Shown here: positions 6,661 through 13,756 of the stretch, one piece after another
Position numbering within the stretch: the stretch's first letter is position 1
Layout of the letters: the number at the start of each line of letters is the position of its first letter
Source of the DNA: an uncultured Clostridia bacterium
Lineage (GTDB): Bacteria; Bacillota; Clostridia; Oscillospirales; Ruminococcaceae
Assembly: GCA_947381875.1 (NCBI GenBank)
Contig: CANCXY010000062.1
Span: 1-13,981, forward strand
DNA: 13,981 nt
Reading direction: 5' to 3'
Made by a program: the position numbers and the translations under genes
Notes under the pieces: model-generated
The model's database searches: none
The model's input: only the letters and a program-made list of their open reading frames with translations
Told to the model about the DNA's origin: nothing

Positions 6661-7501
6661 GCTGAAAAGCTATTTCCGTTCGCTCACGGCGTATGTGTTC
6701 GGCGCGGGACTGCTGCTGGCGGTGGGTTTGGGCGCAATGCTTTACAATATCCAGGCGGCGGTGAGCAATTTTGAATTTGCGCTGAGTTATTTCTGCATCA
6801 TCTTTGCGGTGATTGTGCCCATCCTGACGATGCGCGTGATTGCCGAGGAGCGTAAGCAGAAGACCGACCAGCTCTTATACTCCCTGCCCATCACCACCAC
6901 CCAGGTGATCGTGGGAAAATACCTGGCGCTGCTGGCCGTCTATCTCGTGCCGCTGTGCGTGGTCGCGGTGTACCCGCTGATTTTCGCGCAGTTCGGGGAG
7001 GTATACCTGCTTACTTCGTATGGCTCACTGCTTGCTTTCTTTGTGATGGGTGCGGCGCTTATCGCCGTGGGCGTGTTTATCTCCTCGCTCACCGAGAACC
7101 AGGGATTCGCCGCAGGTATCGGCATTGCGGCGATCCTGCTGAACTATTACAGCGTTACGCTTTCGGAATATGTCTCCCGGACCACTTTCGGCAGCATTGC
7201 CGCGCTATGTGTATTGATCGCCGCGCTGTGCCTCATCATTCGGCACCTGACAGGGAGTGAGAACCTTGCCTATGGCGTATGCTTTGTGCTGACGGCGGCA
7301 CTGGCTGTAGTGTGTTGGATGGACCCCGCAAAGTTAGAAGGGCTGCTGCCGGATATTATGACAAAGCTCTCCCTGTTCGACCGCTTTTACGGCTTTGTGA
7401 ACGGCGTGTTCGATATGACCTCCATCGTCTATTACGGCAGTGTGATTGTGTTCTTCCTGTTCCTCTCGATCCAGTCGATGGAGAAAAGGAGGTATAATTG
7501 A
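6638..7501 (+). CDS. ABC-2 transporter permease, GldF/NosY-like
   Basis: This 287-aa polytopic permease starts at ATG 6638, with GAGGTG at 6625-6630 as ribosome binding site; the frame is open upstream but that part reads out of phase through the ATPase tail and is very basic. It begins MAAVLRHELKSYFRS, an amphipathic elbow typical of ABC-2 permeases, followed by about six hydrophobic helices. After the second helix is the diagnostic MRVIAEERKQKTDQLLYSLP segment (roughly 61-80), characteristic of GldF/NosY-type subunits that contact the ATPase. It is expected to assemble with the ATPase as (ATPase)2(permease)2 in the cytoplasmic membrane. Its TGA overlaps the first base of the next ATG (TGATG), giving tight coupling to the GldG-like gene. 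Confidence 0.93.
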   Translation: MAAVLRHELKSYFRSLTAYVFGAGLLLAVGLGAMLYNIQAAVSNFEFALSYFCIIFAVIVPILTMRVIAEERKQKTDQLLYSLPITTTQVIVGKYLALLAVYLVPLCVVAVYPLIFAQFGEVYLLTSYGSLLAFFVMGAALIAVGVFISSLTENQGFAAGIGIAAILLNYYSVTLSEYVSRTTFGSIAALCVLIAALCLIIRHLTGSENLAYGVCFVLTAALAVVCWMDPAKLEGLLPDIMTKLSLFDRFYGFVNGVFDMTSIVYYGSVIVFFLFLSIQSMEKRRYN

Positions 7502-8931
7502 TGAAACGCCCCGCGGAAAGCAAAAACCGCAACGCGCTGCGCGGCGGCGCGTATGCGTTGACAATCACCGTGGTGGTGCTGGCACTCCTGCTTTTGGCGA
7601 ATGTGTTCGCCGCCGCCCTGCCCGCATCCTGGACGAAGTTTGACATCAGCGCCGCAAAGCTCTATTCCATTACCAGCAATACGAAGGTGGTTGTCAACGC
7701 ACTAAAAGAAGATGTGACAATCTACTGGATTGTGCAGTCCGGCGAGGAAGACGACGTAATAGAAAACCTGCTGGACAAATACGAAAGCCTGTCGGAACAT
7801 TTGCAGGTCATCAAGAAAAACCCGGATGTTTACCCGACATTCGCGGCCCAGTATACCGACGAGACAGTACAGAATAACAGCCTTGTCGTGGAATGCGGTG
7901 AAAAGAGCCGCTATATTGACATAGATGATATTTATACCGGTGAGCTGAACCCCTACACCGGCACCTACAGCGCCACCGATTTTGACGGCGAGGGCGCTAT
8001 CACTTCCGCGATTGATTACGTTGTCAGCGACGAGCTGCCGCGCCTGTATCTGTTGGAAGGGCATGGCGAAAAGGAACTGCCCGCCGGTTTCAGCGGGCAA
8101 ATCGAAAAGGAAAACATGGAGACGGTGCAGTTATCGCTTTTGACGGCGGACGAAATACCCAAAGACGCGGCGTGCATCGTTATCTACAGCCCGGCCAGTG
8201 ATATTTCCCAAGAGGAGCAGAAGATGTTAGAGGAATATACCGCGCAGGGCGGGAAGCTGCTTGTCATGGCAGGCCCCACTGAGGACGGCACATTGGAAAA
8301 CCTGTACGGCCTGCTCTCCGAATACGGCGTAACGCCCAACGAGGGCATTGTGATCGAGGGAGACAGGGAGTATTACGCGTTCCGCGCGCCCTATGTACTG
8401 CTGCCCGATTTAGCCAGCCATGAGATTACCGACCCGCTGATAGAGGAAAACTACCGGCCCATCCTGCCCATCGCGCAGGGATTGACGGTGAGCGGCACCG
8501 ACAGCGCGGTGACAAGCCTGCTCATTACCTCCGACGATTCTTTCAGCAAAGCGGCAGGCTATACGCTGGACACCTACGAGCGCGAGGAAGGGGATACCGA
8601 CGGCCCGTTCACCGTTGCCGTCTCCGTGGAGACGGGAGGGGAAGGGAAGATTGTCTGGTTCGCGTCGTCGGAATTTTTGGAGGAGATGTATAACGCCTAT
8701 GCCTCTGGGGCCAATGTCGATATCGCCATGAATGCGCTGTCGTATCTGGTGGGGGAGACGGAGGCTGTGGCGATCCGCAGCAAATCGCTGAATTACAGCT
8801 ATCTTACCATCAGCGAATCCACGGCGTCGCTGTTGAAAGTGATTATGATTGGCCTATGCCCGTCGCTGTACCTGACGGCGGGAATCGTTGTGGTGCTGAG
8901 AAGGAGGAGGCGGCAAAATGGCACGGTCTAA
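7501..8931 (+). CDS. GldG-like ABC transporter auxiliary protein
   Basis: This 476-aa protein starts at ATG 7501 with AGGAGG at 7488-7493. A TTG one codon earlier (7498) is in frame, but spacing favours the ATG. One transmembrane helix lies near the N-terminus (about 18-40) and one near the C-terminus (about 445-467), followed by a basic tail RRRRRQ, so the large middle domain should face outside. After the first helix comes the motif KFDISAAKLYSITSNTKVVVNAL, typical of GldG/ABC_transp_aux (the DUF/IFT52-like family), where a DLT...K.YTLS-like segment precedes an alpha/beta domain. YLLEGHGEKEL (about 178-188) is another family hallmark. In gliding Bacteroidetes GldG works with GldA and GldF. 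In Bacillota such proteins accompany ABC-2 transporters of unknown substrate. It overlaps the next gene by 14 nt. Confidence 0.9.
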   Translation: MKRPAESKNRNALRGGAYALTITVVVLALLLLANVFAAALPASWTKFDISAAKLYSITSNTKVVVNALKEDVTIYWIVQSGEEDDVIENLLDKYESLSEHLQVIKKNPDVYPTFAAQYTDETVQNNSLVVECGEKSRYIDIDDIYTGELNPYTGTYSATDFDGEGAITSAIDYVVSDELPRLYLLEGHGEKELPAGFSGQIEKENMETVQLSLLTADEIPKDAACIVIYSPASDISQEEQKMLEEYTAQGGKLLVMAGPTEDGTLENLYGLLSEYGVTPNEGIVIEGDREYYAFRAPYVLLPDLASHEITDPLIEENYRPILPIAQGLTVSGTDSAVTSLLITSDDSFSKAAGYTLDTYEREEGDTDGPFTVAVSVETGGEGKIVWFASSEFLEEMYNAYASGANVDIAMNALSYLVGETEAVAIRSKSLNYSYLTISESTASLLKVIMIGLCPSLYLTAGIVVVLRRRRRQNGTV

Positions 8932-10294
8932 AAAGCTCATCATCCTGTTTGTGGCGCTGCTTGTCATGGGGGCGGCCACGATAGCGGCGATCCACGGGGA
9001 AGAACGCCGGGAGGAGATACGCACCAGCGAACAGATCCTTTTTGAAACACCGTCCGATTCCGTGGATACGCTCTCCTGGACGTATGAGGGCAATACGCTG
9101 TCTTTCCACAAGGACGAAACGTGGCAGTACGACGAGGACGCGGCGTTCCCTGTAAGCGAAGAAAAGATAACCTCGCTGCTCAAACAGTTTGAGGCGTTTG
9201 GGGTATCCTTCGTGATCGAACATGTGGAGGACTACGCACAGTACGGCCTGGACGACCCCATATGTACGATACGCCTTTCCGCCGGGGAGCAGTCGTACCA
9301 GTTGCAGTTGGGCGATTTCAGCAGCATGGATGCCAAACGCTATGTCTCGATTGGGGACGGGAATGTTTACCTGGTGCAGAACGACCCGTTGGAAGAATTT
9401 GACGCGGCGCTGAAAGACCTGATCGACAACGACGAAACGCCGCGCCCGGAACATGCCGAACGCATCCAGTTTGAGGGCGCGGAGGCATACGAAATCCGCT
9501 ATGAGGAGGACAGCCCCGACGCCTACAGCGATGAGGACGTATACTTCACACAGCACAATGGGGCCAATCGCCCGCTGGACGCAAGCCGGGTATCGGGGTA
9601 TCTGCAAACGCTTGGGGGCTTGAGCCTGACAGAGTATGTGAGCTATAACGCCACAGAAGAAGAAATCAAAGAATGCGGGTTGGACGCGCCCGATTTGAGC
9701 ATCACGCTAAATTACAAGGACGAGGACAACGCGGAAAACACCTTTACGCTGCACATCAGCCGCGACCCGGCGGAAACGGCGGAGGATGATGTCGCAAAAG
9801 CGTATGCCCGCGCGGGGGATTCCCCGATCCTGTATGAAATTCCCGCTGAAACGTACAATGAGCTGATGCGCTGTGCGTATGACGACCTGCGCCACCTCTC
9901 GGTGTTCTGGTCGGATTTCTCCACGGTAACGCAGGTGGATATTACGCTGGAGGGCAGCGATTACACCCTCACCACAGAAGGGGAGGGCGACAGCCGCAAG
10001 TACCTGTATCAAGGGGAGGAAACGTCCATCAGCGCGTTCCAAAGCGCACTGGAAGCCCTGGGCGCAACGGGATTTACCAGCGAAGCACCCGCGCAGCAGG
10101 AGGAGATACGCCTGACGCTGCACACAGAGGATGAAAACCACCCGCAGAGGGAAATTGTCCTTTACCGATACGACGGTACGCGGTGCCTGGCCGTTGTGGA
10201 CGGGGAGACGGAGTTCTTTGTGGAGCGCGCCGCCGCTGTCGACCTGATCGAGGCCATGCATGCGATCGTGCTGGCGCAGGATACGGAACAGTAA
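8918..10294 (+). CDS. DUF4340 membrane-anchored protein with tandem repeats
   Basis: This 458-aa protein starts at ATG 8918, preceded by AAGGAGGAGG at 8901-8910. A single N-terminal hydrophobic helix (about 6-25) after MARSKK anchors it with the rest outside. It is rich in Asp/Glu and shows two DUF4340-type units. Each predicts beta strands and carries a YGLDDP-like motif: GLDDPICTIRL at 110-120 and GLDAPDLSITL at 254-264. A third, divergent half-unit may exist at about 345-425. DUF4340 genes are commonly found next to GldG-like genes, which supports a role as an accessory or ligand-handling subunit of this transporter; no biochemical activity is known to me. It is the last gene of the operon, 4 nt before the terminator stem. 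Confidence 0.88.
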   Translation: MARSKKLIILFVALLVMGAATIAAIHGEERREEIRTSEQILFETPSDSVDTLSWTYEGNTLSFHKDETWQYDEDAAFPVSEEKITSLLKQFEAFGVSFVIEHVEDYAQYGLDDPICTIRLSAGEQSYQLQLGDFSSMDAKRYVSIGDGNVYLVQNDPLEEFDAALKDLIDNDETPRPEHAERIQFEGAEAYEIRYEEDSPDAYSDEDVYFTQHNGANRPLDASRVSGYLQTLGGLSLTEYVSYNATEEEIKECGLDAPDLSITLNYKDEDNAENTFTLHISRDPAETAEDDVAKAYARAGDSPILYEIPAETYNELMRCAYDDLRHLSVFWSDFSTVTQVDITLEGSDYTLTTEGEGDSRKYLYQGEETSISAFQSALEALGATGFTSEAPAQQEEIRLTLHTEDENHPQREIVLYRYDGTRCLAVVDGETEFFVERAAAVDLIEAMHAIVLAQDTEQ

Positions 10295-10298
10295 TAAG

Positions 10299-10344
10299 CA
10301 GGGCGGCGGGACAGTCAACCGACTATTGCCGCCGCCCTGTTTTT
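10299..10344 (+). terminator. Intrinsic terminator of the ABC operon
   Basis: CAGGGCGGCGG (10299-10309) pairs with CCGCCGCCCTG (10329-10339) in an 11-bp stem, and the loop can form a further AGTC/GACT helix. TTTTTG follows at once. It begins 4 nt past the DUF4340 stop. On the opposite strand the T-run is missing, so it is directional, although it also lies at the end of the convergent GNAT gene. Confidence 0.9.
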
Positions 10345-10372
10345 GCGTTTTATTAAACAGATAAACTGGAAT

Positions 10373-10924
10373 TTAACATACAAATTCTCTTTTTAATAGT
10401 CCATATTGAAAATTATCACCCCAAGTACCGTCTTTCCGTTTTATATGTTCCCGTAAAACTGCTTCCCGCCTCATTCCTACTTTTTCCATAACCTTGCTTG
10501 AAGCAATATTTTCACTATCACAGCCTGCTATGACTTTTCTGTAATTAACGTCATGGAACAAAAACCGTATAACTGCTTTTACAGCTTCCGTTGTATATCC
10601 ATTTCTCCAATATTCATATCCAAGCACATATCCAATTCCTGCGATTTCTAAGCGGTCATCTGAATAACATACATTAATTGATCCTATGATCTTAGTATCC
10701 AATTCGATAATCCAATTATAGTCCGACAACTGATCCTTGCCTGCCATATATTCTACATAAGCTCTTGTATCTTCTATTTTTTCGTGTGCGTACCAGCTTG
10801 TATATTTTGCAACGCGTTCATCACTCGTCCAAGTTGCAAAAATTTCTTCGGCATCACTTATCCGAAACTTCCGCAGCAATAATCTATCAGTTTTTATGTC
10901 CATTGACCCTTTATGCTCTAACAT
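10373..10924 (-). CDS. GNAT-family N-acetyltransferase (RimJ/RimL-like)
   Basis: This 183-aa cytoplasmic acetyltransferase would use acetyl-CoA. The start ATG at 10924 has AGGAGGA 6 nt upstream; a second in-frame ATG at 10903 (MDIKTDRLLLR) matches where many relatives begin but lacks a site. It shows the RimJ/RimL opening TDRLLLRKF..SDAEEIF, motif A around GIGYVLGYEYWRNGYTTEAV (96-115), where the R-N-G-Y turn binds the CoA pyrophosphate, and motif B NIASSKVMEKVGM (139-151). Length is normal. Substrates of this family range from ribosomal protein N-termini to antibiotics, and none can be assigned. The gene is much more AT-rich than its neighbours (20 G/C in the 60 nt at 10381-10440), suggesting recent acquisition. 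It lies 57 nt behind the GH109-like gene without a clear terminator between them, so read-through is possible. Confidence 0.9.
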   Translation of the reverse strand: MLEHKGSMDIKTDRLLLRKFRISDAEEIFATWTSDERVAKYTSWYAHEKIEDTRAYVEYMAGKDQLSDYNWIIELDTKIIGSINVCYSDDRLEIAGIGYVLGYEYWRNGYTTEAVKAVIRFLFHDVNYRKVIAGCDSENIASSKVMEKVGMRREAVLREHIKRKDGTWGDNFQYGLLKREFVC

Positions 10925-10981
10925 GGAAAATCCTCCTATAAATGCCGATTTATCGGTATATTTGCTGACACAAATATGGTA

Positions 10982-12193
10982 TCAAACGTCTTCCGCCTGC
11001 CGCTGCATCCATTTTCCATTGGTGAAATCGGGGATCGCGGCGGGTGCGCCGCCCATAGCGATGGACTGTTCCGACAGGCAGGAAATACTCATCCAGGCCG
11101 CCGCGTCGTATACGTCGATAGGTACCGGCCCGCGCTCCCGCACGGCTTTCAGGAACGCACGGATCACCAGCCAATCCATCCCGTCGTGCCCGCCGCGCAC
11201 GCCCTCGCACAGGTATTCCCGCCAGATGGGGTGTTCATACTGTTCGCGGTACTGTTCCACGTTGCCCCAGTGGTCGCGCCAGGTGAAATCAAAGCGGTTA
11301 TCCTGTCCATCCAGAAAAATGCTCTGGTTGTCCTCCATATACATGCCTTTGGTGCCCTGTATATGGAACGCGCGGGAATAGGCGCGCGGCAGGGTGGTAT
11401 CCAGCGTCAGGCAGATCGTTTCGCCGTGCGCGCAGCGGATGACCGTTGTCACGACATCGCCCTGCATGAACCGCATGCTGGACGCATCGTAATCCGGGCT
11501 TTTTTCGCGCATCAGGTACTCGTGCAGCCCGGCAGCTTTGGAGGCGACGGACACAAGCGACACCATGCGGTTGCCGCGGTTGATATTCAGAAGTTTGGCG
11601 ATCGGCCCTAACTCGTGGGTGGGATAGTTCTCACAGCAACGGTTGAGGTAATTGCGGAAACGATAGTGGCGCGTCTCGCGGCCAAATGCGATTTCATCGC
11701 GCAGGTCGTGCCGGTAGCCGCCCTGGCAGTGGACGATTTCGCCAAACAACCCCTGCCGCACCATATTTGTGACAAGCAGCTCATCCCGCCCATAGCAGCA
11801 GTTTTCCAGCAGCATACAGGGGACGCCCGTCTCCTCACAGGTGCGCACCAGCCGCCAGCAGTCATTTAGTGAATACGCCCCGGCCACCTCCATAGCGGCA
11901 TATTTCCCCGCGCGCATGGCCTCGCAGGCTATATTGATGTGCGACTCCCACGAGGTAAAGATAAACACCGCCTCAATCTCCGGCATTTCCAGAACTTCCC
12001 TGTAGTCCGTGGTGACAAGCGGCGCTTTCTGCCCGGCGTGGATCACCATCTCCCCGCCCTGCTGCCCTCGGTCCTCGTACACATCACAGACAGCCAAAAC
12101 CTCTACGCCCGGCTGCGGCAGGATACACGTTTCTAGCAGGTTCACCCCGCGCTTGCCCAATCCTATTACGCCTACCTTTACAGGAACAGCCAT
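10982..12193 (-). CDS. Gfo/Idh/MocA-fold protein, GH109-like NAD-dependent glycosidase
   Basis: This 403-aa protein starts at ATG 12193 with AGGAGGAAGG just upstream. The N-terminal Rossmann domain begins VGVIGLGKRG (7-16), with Asp37 after the second strand, as expected for NAD binding. The usual EKP motif of the superfamily is replaced by MEVAGA (101-106), as in GH109. Further GH109-like hallmarks are LLENCCYGR (128-136), GGYRHDLR (158-165), ENYPTHELGP (188-197), NINRGNR, DTTLPRAYSR and a QGTKG segment. Spacing of Glu130, Tyr160, Tyr190 and His193 fits the active-site residues described for GH109 alpha-N-acetylgalactosaminidase. Known members cleave GalNAc-type glycosides by a transient NAD-dependent oxidation and elimination. 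No signal peptide is visible, so it should act on imported sugars in the cytoplasm. It has its own promoter and no sugar transporter nearby. A plain sugar dehydrogenase is the alternative. Confidence 0.85.
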   Translation of the reverse strand: MAVPVKVGVIGLGKRGVNLLETCILPQPGVEVLAVCDVYEDRGQQGGEMVIHAGQKAPLVTTDYREVLEMPEIEAVFIFTSWESHINIACEAMRAGKYAAMEVAGAYSLNDCWRLVRTCEETGVPCMLLENCCYGRDELLVTNMVRQGLFGEIVHCQGGYRHDLRDEIAFGRETRHYRFRNYLNRCCENYPTHELGPIAKLLNINRGNRMVSLVSVASKAAGLHEYLMREKSPDYDASSMRFMQGDVVTTVIRCAHGETICLTLDTTLPRAYSRAFHIQGTKGMYMEDNQSIFLDGQDNRFDFTWRDHWGNVEQYREQYEHPIWREYLCEGVRGGHDGMDWLVIRAFLKAVRERGPVPIDVYDAAAWMSISCLSEQSIAMGGAPAAIPDFTNGKWMQRQAEDV

Positions 12194-12258
12194 TTTACCT
12201 TCCTCCTTTTTTCCGGGCGCTGCCCGGAAATGGCGGGCTGCCGCCCGCGCCTGCCCAA

Positions 12259-12317
12259 AGGCTCTGCCTCTGGACTCCGCCAAAGGGGCGCAGCCCCTTT
12301 GGAAACCCATCTTGTTT
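12259..12317 (+). repeat. Dispersed intergenic repeat, copy 2
   Basis: This 59-nt segment repeats 5397-5456 with changes only in the centre of the second hairpin (CCAAAGGGG-CGCA-GCCCC versus one more G-C pair and loop CAAG), where both arms vary together. It falls in the predicted 5' leader of the GH109-like gene, antisense to the copy-1 orientation relative to transcription. It is non-coding. Confidence 0.8.
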
Positions 12318-12378
12318 TGTATTGCGTGCCGCGCGTTTTCCCGGCGTTGTGCCGGGGCTGAACGCTTTCCCTATCAAA

Positions 12379-12407
12379 AGTATACCCGCAGCAAGGGGAA
12401 AAGGCAA
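12379..12407 (-). promoter_or_regulatory. Promoter of the GH109-like gene
   Basis: On the minus strand TTGCCT (12407-12402), a 17-nt spacer and TATACT (12384-12379) match the sigma-A consensus well. It would give a leader of about 180 nt containing the copy-2 repeat hairpins. It is the best promoter in the 378-nt space between the GH109-like gene and the muramidase stop; the rest of that space holds repeats, a CG-rich palindrome (12430-12449) and the muramidase terminator. Confidence 0.6.
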
Positions 12408-12429
12408 CAGAAATTTTATATATTCCCCC

Positions 12430-12449
12430 CGCGCCGCATACGCGGCGCG
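12430..12449. repeat. CG-rich palindrome
   Basis: CGCGCCGC, loop ATAC, GCGGCGCG form an 8-bp perfect stem between the muramidase terminator and the GH109 promoter. No T-run follows on either strand. Its function is unknown; it may be part of the same cluster of dispersed palindromes. Confidence 0.55.
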
Positions 12450-12485
12450 ATGAAAAAGTTTCGCCCGCCTTTTCAAAGGCGGCGA

Positions 12486-12515
12486 GGATTCCAAAGGGGC
12501 AGCGCCCCTTTGGGC
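12486..12515 (-). repeat. Partial, inverted copy of the dispersed repeat (copy 3)
   Basis: On the minus strand this reads CCCAAAGGGGCGCTGCCCCT followed by TTGGAATCC, matching the second half of copies 1 and 2 (CCAAAGGGG-loop-CCCCTTTGGAAACC) with a different loop. The first-half hairpin is absent. A further hairpin CCGCCTTT-TC-AAAGGCGG sits directly to its left at about 12465-12482. Confidence 0.6.
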
Positions 12516-12535
12516 AGGTTTGGGCGGCAGCCCAA

Positions 12536-12563
12536 CAGGGCCGCGCTGTTTAGCGCGGCCCTG
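12536..12563 (-). terminator. Probable terminator of the muramidase gene
   Basis: CAGGGCCGCGCT and AGCGCGGCCCTG form a perfect 12-bp stem with a 4-nt loop, 8 nt beyond the muramidase TAA. On the minus strand only TT precedes GGG, so the U-tract is poor. Position and stem strength still favour a terminator or 3'-end stabiliser. Confidence 0.6.
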
Positions 12564-12571
12564 CTTGTGCG

Positions 12572-13546
12572 TTAAGGAATGCGCAGTACCTGTCCAGGCA
12601 GGATGAAGTTGGGGTTGGGGATGTTGTTCAGGCGCGCGATGGCCTGCACGGTGGTGCCGTAGCGGCGTGAGATAGCCCAGAGGGTATCGCCGCGCCGCAC
12701 GGTGTAGGTGCGGCATTCGGGTGTGGGCGGCAGGGGACGGCATCCGCCGCCCGGCTCGCTGCCCAGGAACGCCGAGGCGTAGAAGATATCGCGGTCCACC
12801 GGGCCGGATACGCCCTGCGGCCGGCCCTGGTCGGTGTACTGGAACCCGGCGCAGGTGTGCCAGAAGCCGAGGTTCGGCAGGTCGACCGGGGACGCGGCGG
12901 CGTAATCCGCCACCCACAGGGGCCACGCGGTCAGGCTGTCGTTCCAGAGGGTGCGGGCGCGGTATTCGTCTGTGTATATCATGGCCTGTTCGCCGCACAG
13001 CTCGCTCAGGCGCGTCAGGAAGGCGCGCGCGATGGCGTTGATGGTGGCGCTATCCTGGTTGCAGAAGCTCTCGTAATCCATTACAGGGCGGCAGTTGGCG
13101 GGCTTCTCGGCAATCAGCGACCAGAAAAAGTCTGCTTCCGCTTCGGCCTGCTCGATCGTGCAGGCGCGCAAGTAGTAATAATAACCGATGTACAGCCCGG
13201 CTGCTGCTGCCCCGGCACTGTTGCGGTCCAGGTTGGCGTCCCGGACGCCTTTTCCGTCTCCCATGCCCTCCCCGGCGCGGATATAGACGACCTGTATACC
13301 GTCCGCTTTCAGCGCGGCGAAATCAATATTATCCCCCTGCCAGACACTGATATCAATGCCCAGTACGCCGCCTTCGGGGATGCTCTCGGCAAGGGCCAGC
13401 GCGCTCTCCGGCTCCGTCTCCACGGAAGCGGCGGCAGGCGCGGCCTCGGCCTGCTGCCAGCCCGGCGCAAGCGAAAGGCTCAGGACGCCCGCTAAGAGGA
13501 TGCCCGCCAGCGCGGCGGCCAGGCAGCGGCATTTTTGCGTTTTCAT
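12572..13546 (-). CDS. Secreted GH25 muramidase with C-terminal LysM domain
   Basis: This 324-aa secreted peptidoglycan hydrolase (lysozyme type) cleaves between MurNAc and GlcNAc. The ATG at 13546 has AGGAGGT about 11 nt upstream; the frame is open further, but nothing there looks like protein. Residues 1-36 form a signal peptide: basic MKTQKCR, a hydrophobic core, and AEA as the probable cleavage site. An Ala/Glu-rich linker leads to the GH25 domain (about 62-262). It begins GIDISVWQG with Asp65 and carries the catalytic DxE pair in PVMDYES (Asp157, Glu159). Further GH25 landmarks are the YYYYLRA segment at 122-128 and FQYTDQG (235-241). After a Pro-rich linker, a LysM module (about 280-323, YTVRRGDTLWAISRRYGTTV) binds the wall. 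It could serve in wall turnover, cell separation or lysis of competitors. It is monocistronic and flanked by a terminator. Confidence 0.95.
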   Translation of the reverse strand: MKTQKCRCLAAALAGILLAGVLSLSLAPGWQQAEAAPAAASVETEPESALALAESIPEGGVLGIDISVWQGDNIDFAALKADGIQVVYIRAGEGMGDGKGVRDANLDRNSAGAAAAGLYIGYYYYLRACTIEQAEAEADFFWSLIAEKPANCRPVMDYESFCNQDSATINAIARAFLTRLSELCGEQAMIYTDEYRARTLWNDSLTAWPLWVADYAAASPVDLPNLGFWHTCAGFQYTDQGRPQGVSGPVDRDIFYASAFLGSEPGGGCRPLPPTPECRTYTVRRGDTLWAISRRYGTTVQAIARLNNIPNPNFILPGQVLRIP

Positions 13547-13584
13547 AGTATATATCGACCTCCTATGAACAAAGTAAGGCGGAA

Positions 13585-13621
13585 GCGTTTTCCGCTCTGC
13601 CCCATGGTACGCGGAAAACGC
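13585..13621. repeat. Perfect 11-bp inverted repeat upstream of the muramidase gene
   Basis: GCGTTTTCCGC (13585-13595) and GCGGAAAACGC (13611-13621) are exact reverse complements separated by 15 nt. They lie 39 nt upstream of the muramidase start codon, in its leader or promoter region. This could be an operator or an mRNA hairpin. No T-run follows on the minus strand. Confidence 0.55.
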
Positions 13622-13649
13622 GGCGCGTGTGCATTCCGGGGCTATTGCT

Positions 13650-13684
13650 GTGTATCTCCCCGTCCTACGGGCGGGGAGATACAC
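13650..13684. repeat. 16-bp hairpin (palindrome copy B)
   Basis: GTGTATCTCCCCGTCC, loop TAC, GGGCGGGGAGATACAC form a 16-bp stem with one G-U pair. It shares CCCCGYCC-TWC-GGGCGGGG with the hairpin at 5544-5570; outer stem bases differ but remain paired. On the plus strand it is followed by AAATTTTT, terminator-like, but no plus-strand gene precedes it. The remainder of the 326-nt space between the muramidase and rplU holds the 13585 inverted repeat and the rplU promoter and leader; no convincing muramidase promoter was identified. Confidence 0.7.
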
Positions 13685-13756
13685 AAATTTTTCCGTCCTC
13701 AGAGGGGAGAAAACCATAAAACAGGAAAATTGATGGATTTCCCTGCGAAAAAACAC

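Noticed and set aside
8843..9607. Minus-strand open frame of 254 codons
   Set aside because: It is antisense to the DUF4340 gene, which has a strong ribosome binding site, a membrane anchor and operon context.
5617..10294. Complete gliding-motility locus
   Set aside because: Only the ABC-type GldA/F/G-like parts are present; no other gliding genes are seen, and the host appears to be a Bacillota member, so the gliding role is not transferred.
12430..12563. Cluster of hairpins that could suggest a CRISPR array or integron site
   Set aside because: The stems are of different sequence and length, with no regularly spaced identical repeats and no cas or integrase genes nearby.
12195..12998. Minus-strand open frame of 267 codons, Arg/Pro-rich
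   Set aside because: It lies in another frame of the GH25-LysM gene and runs through its terminator and repeats; the composition is typical of an out-of-frame translation.
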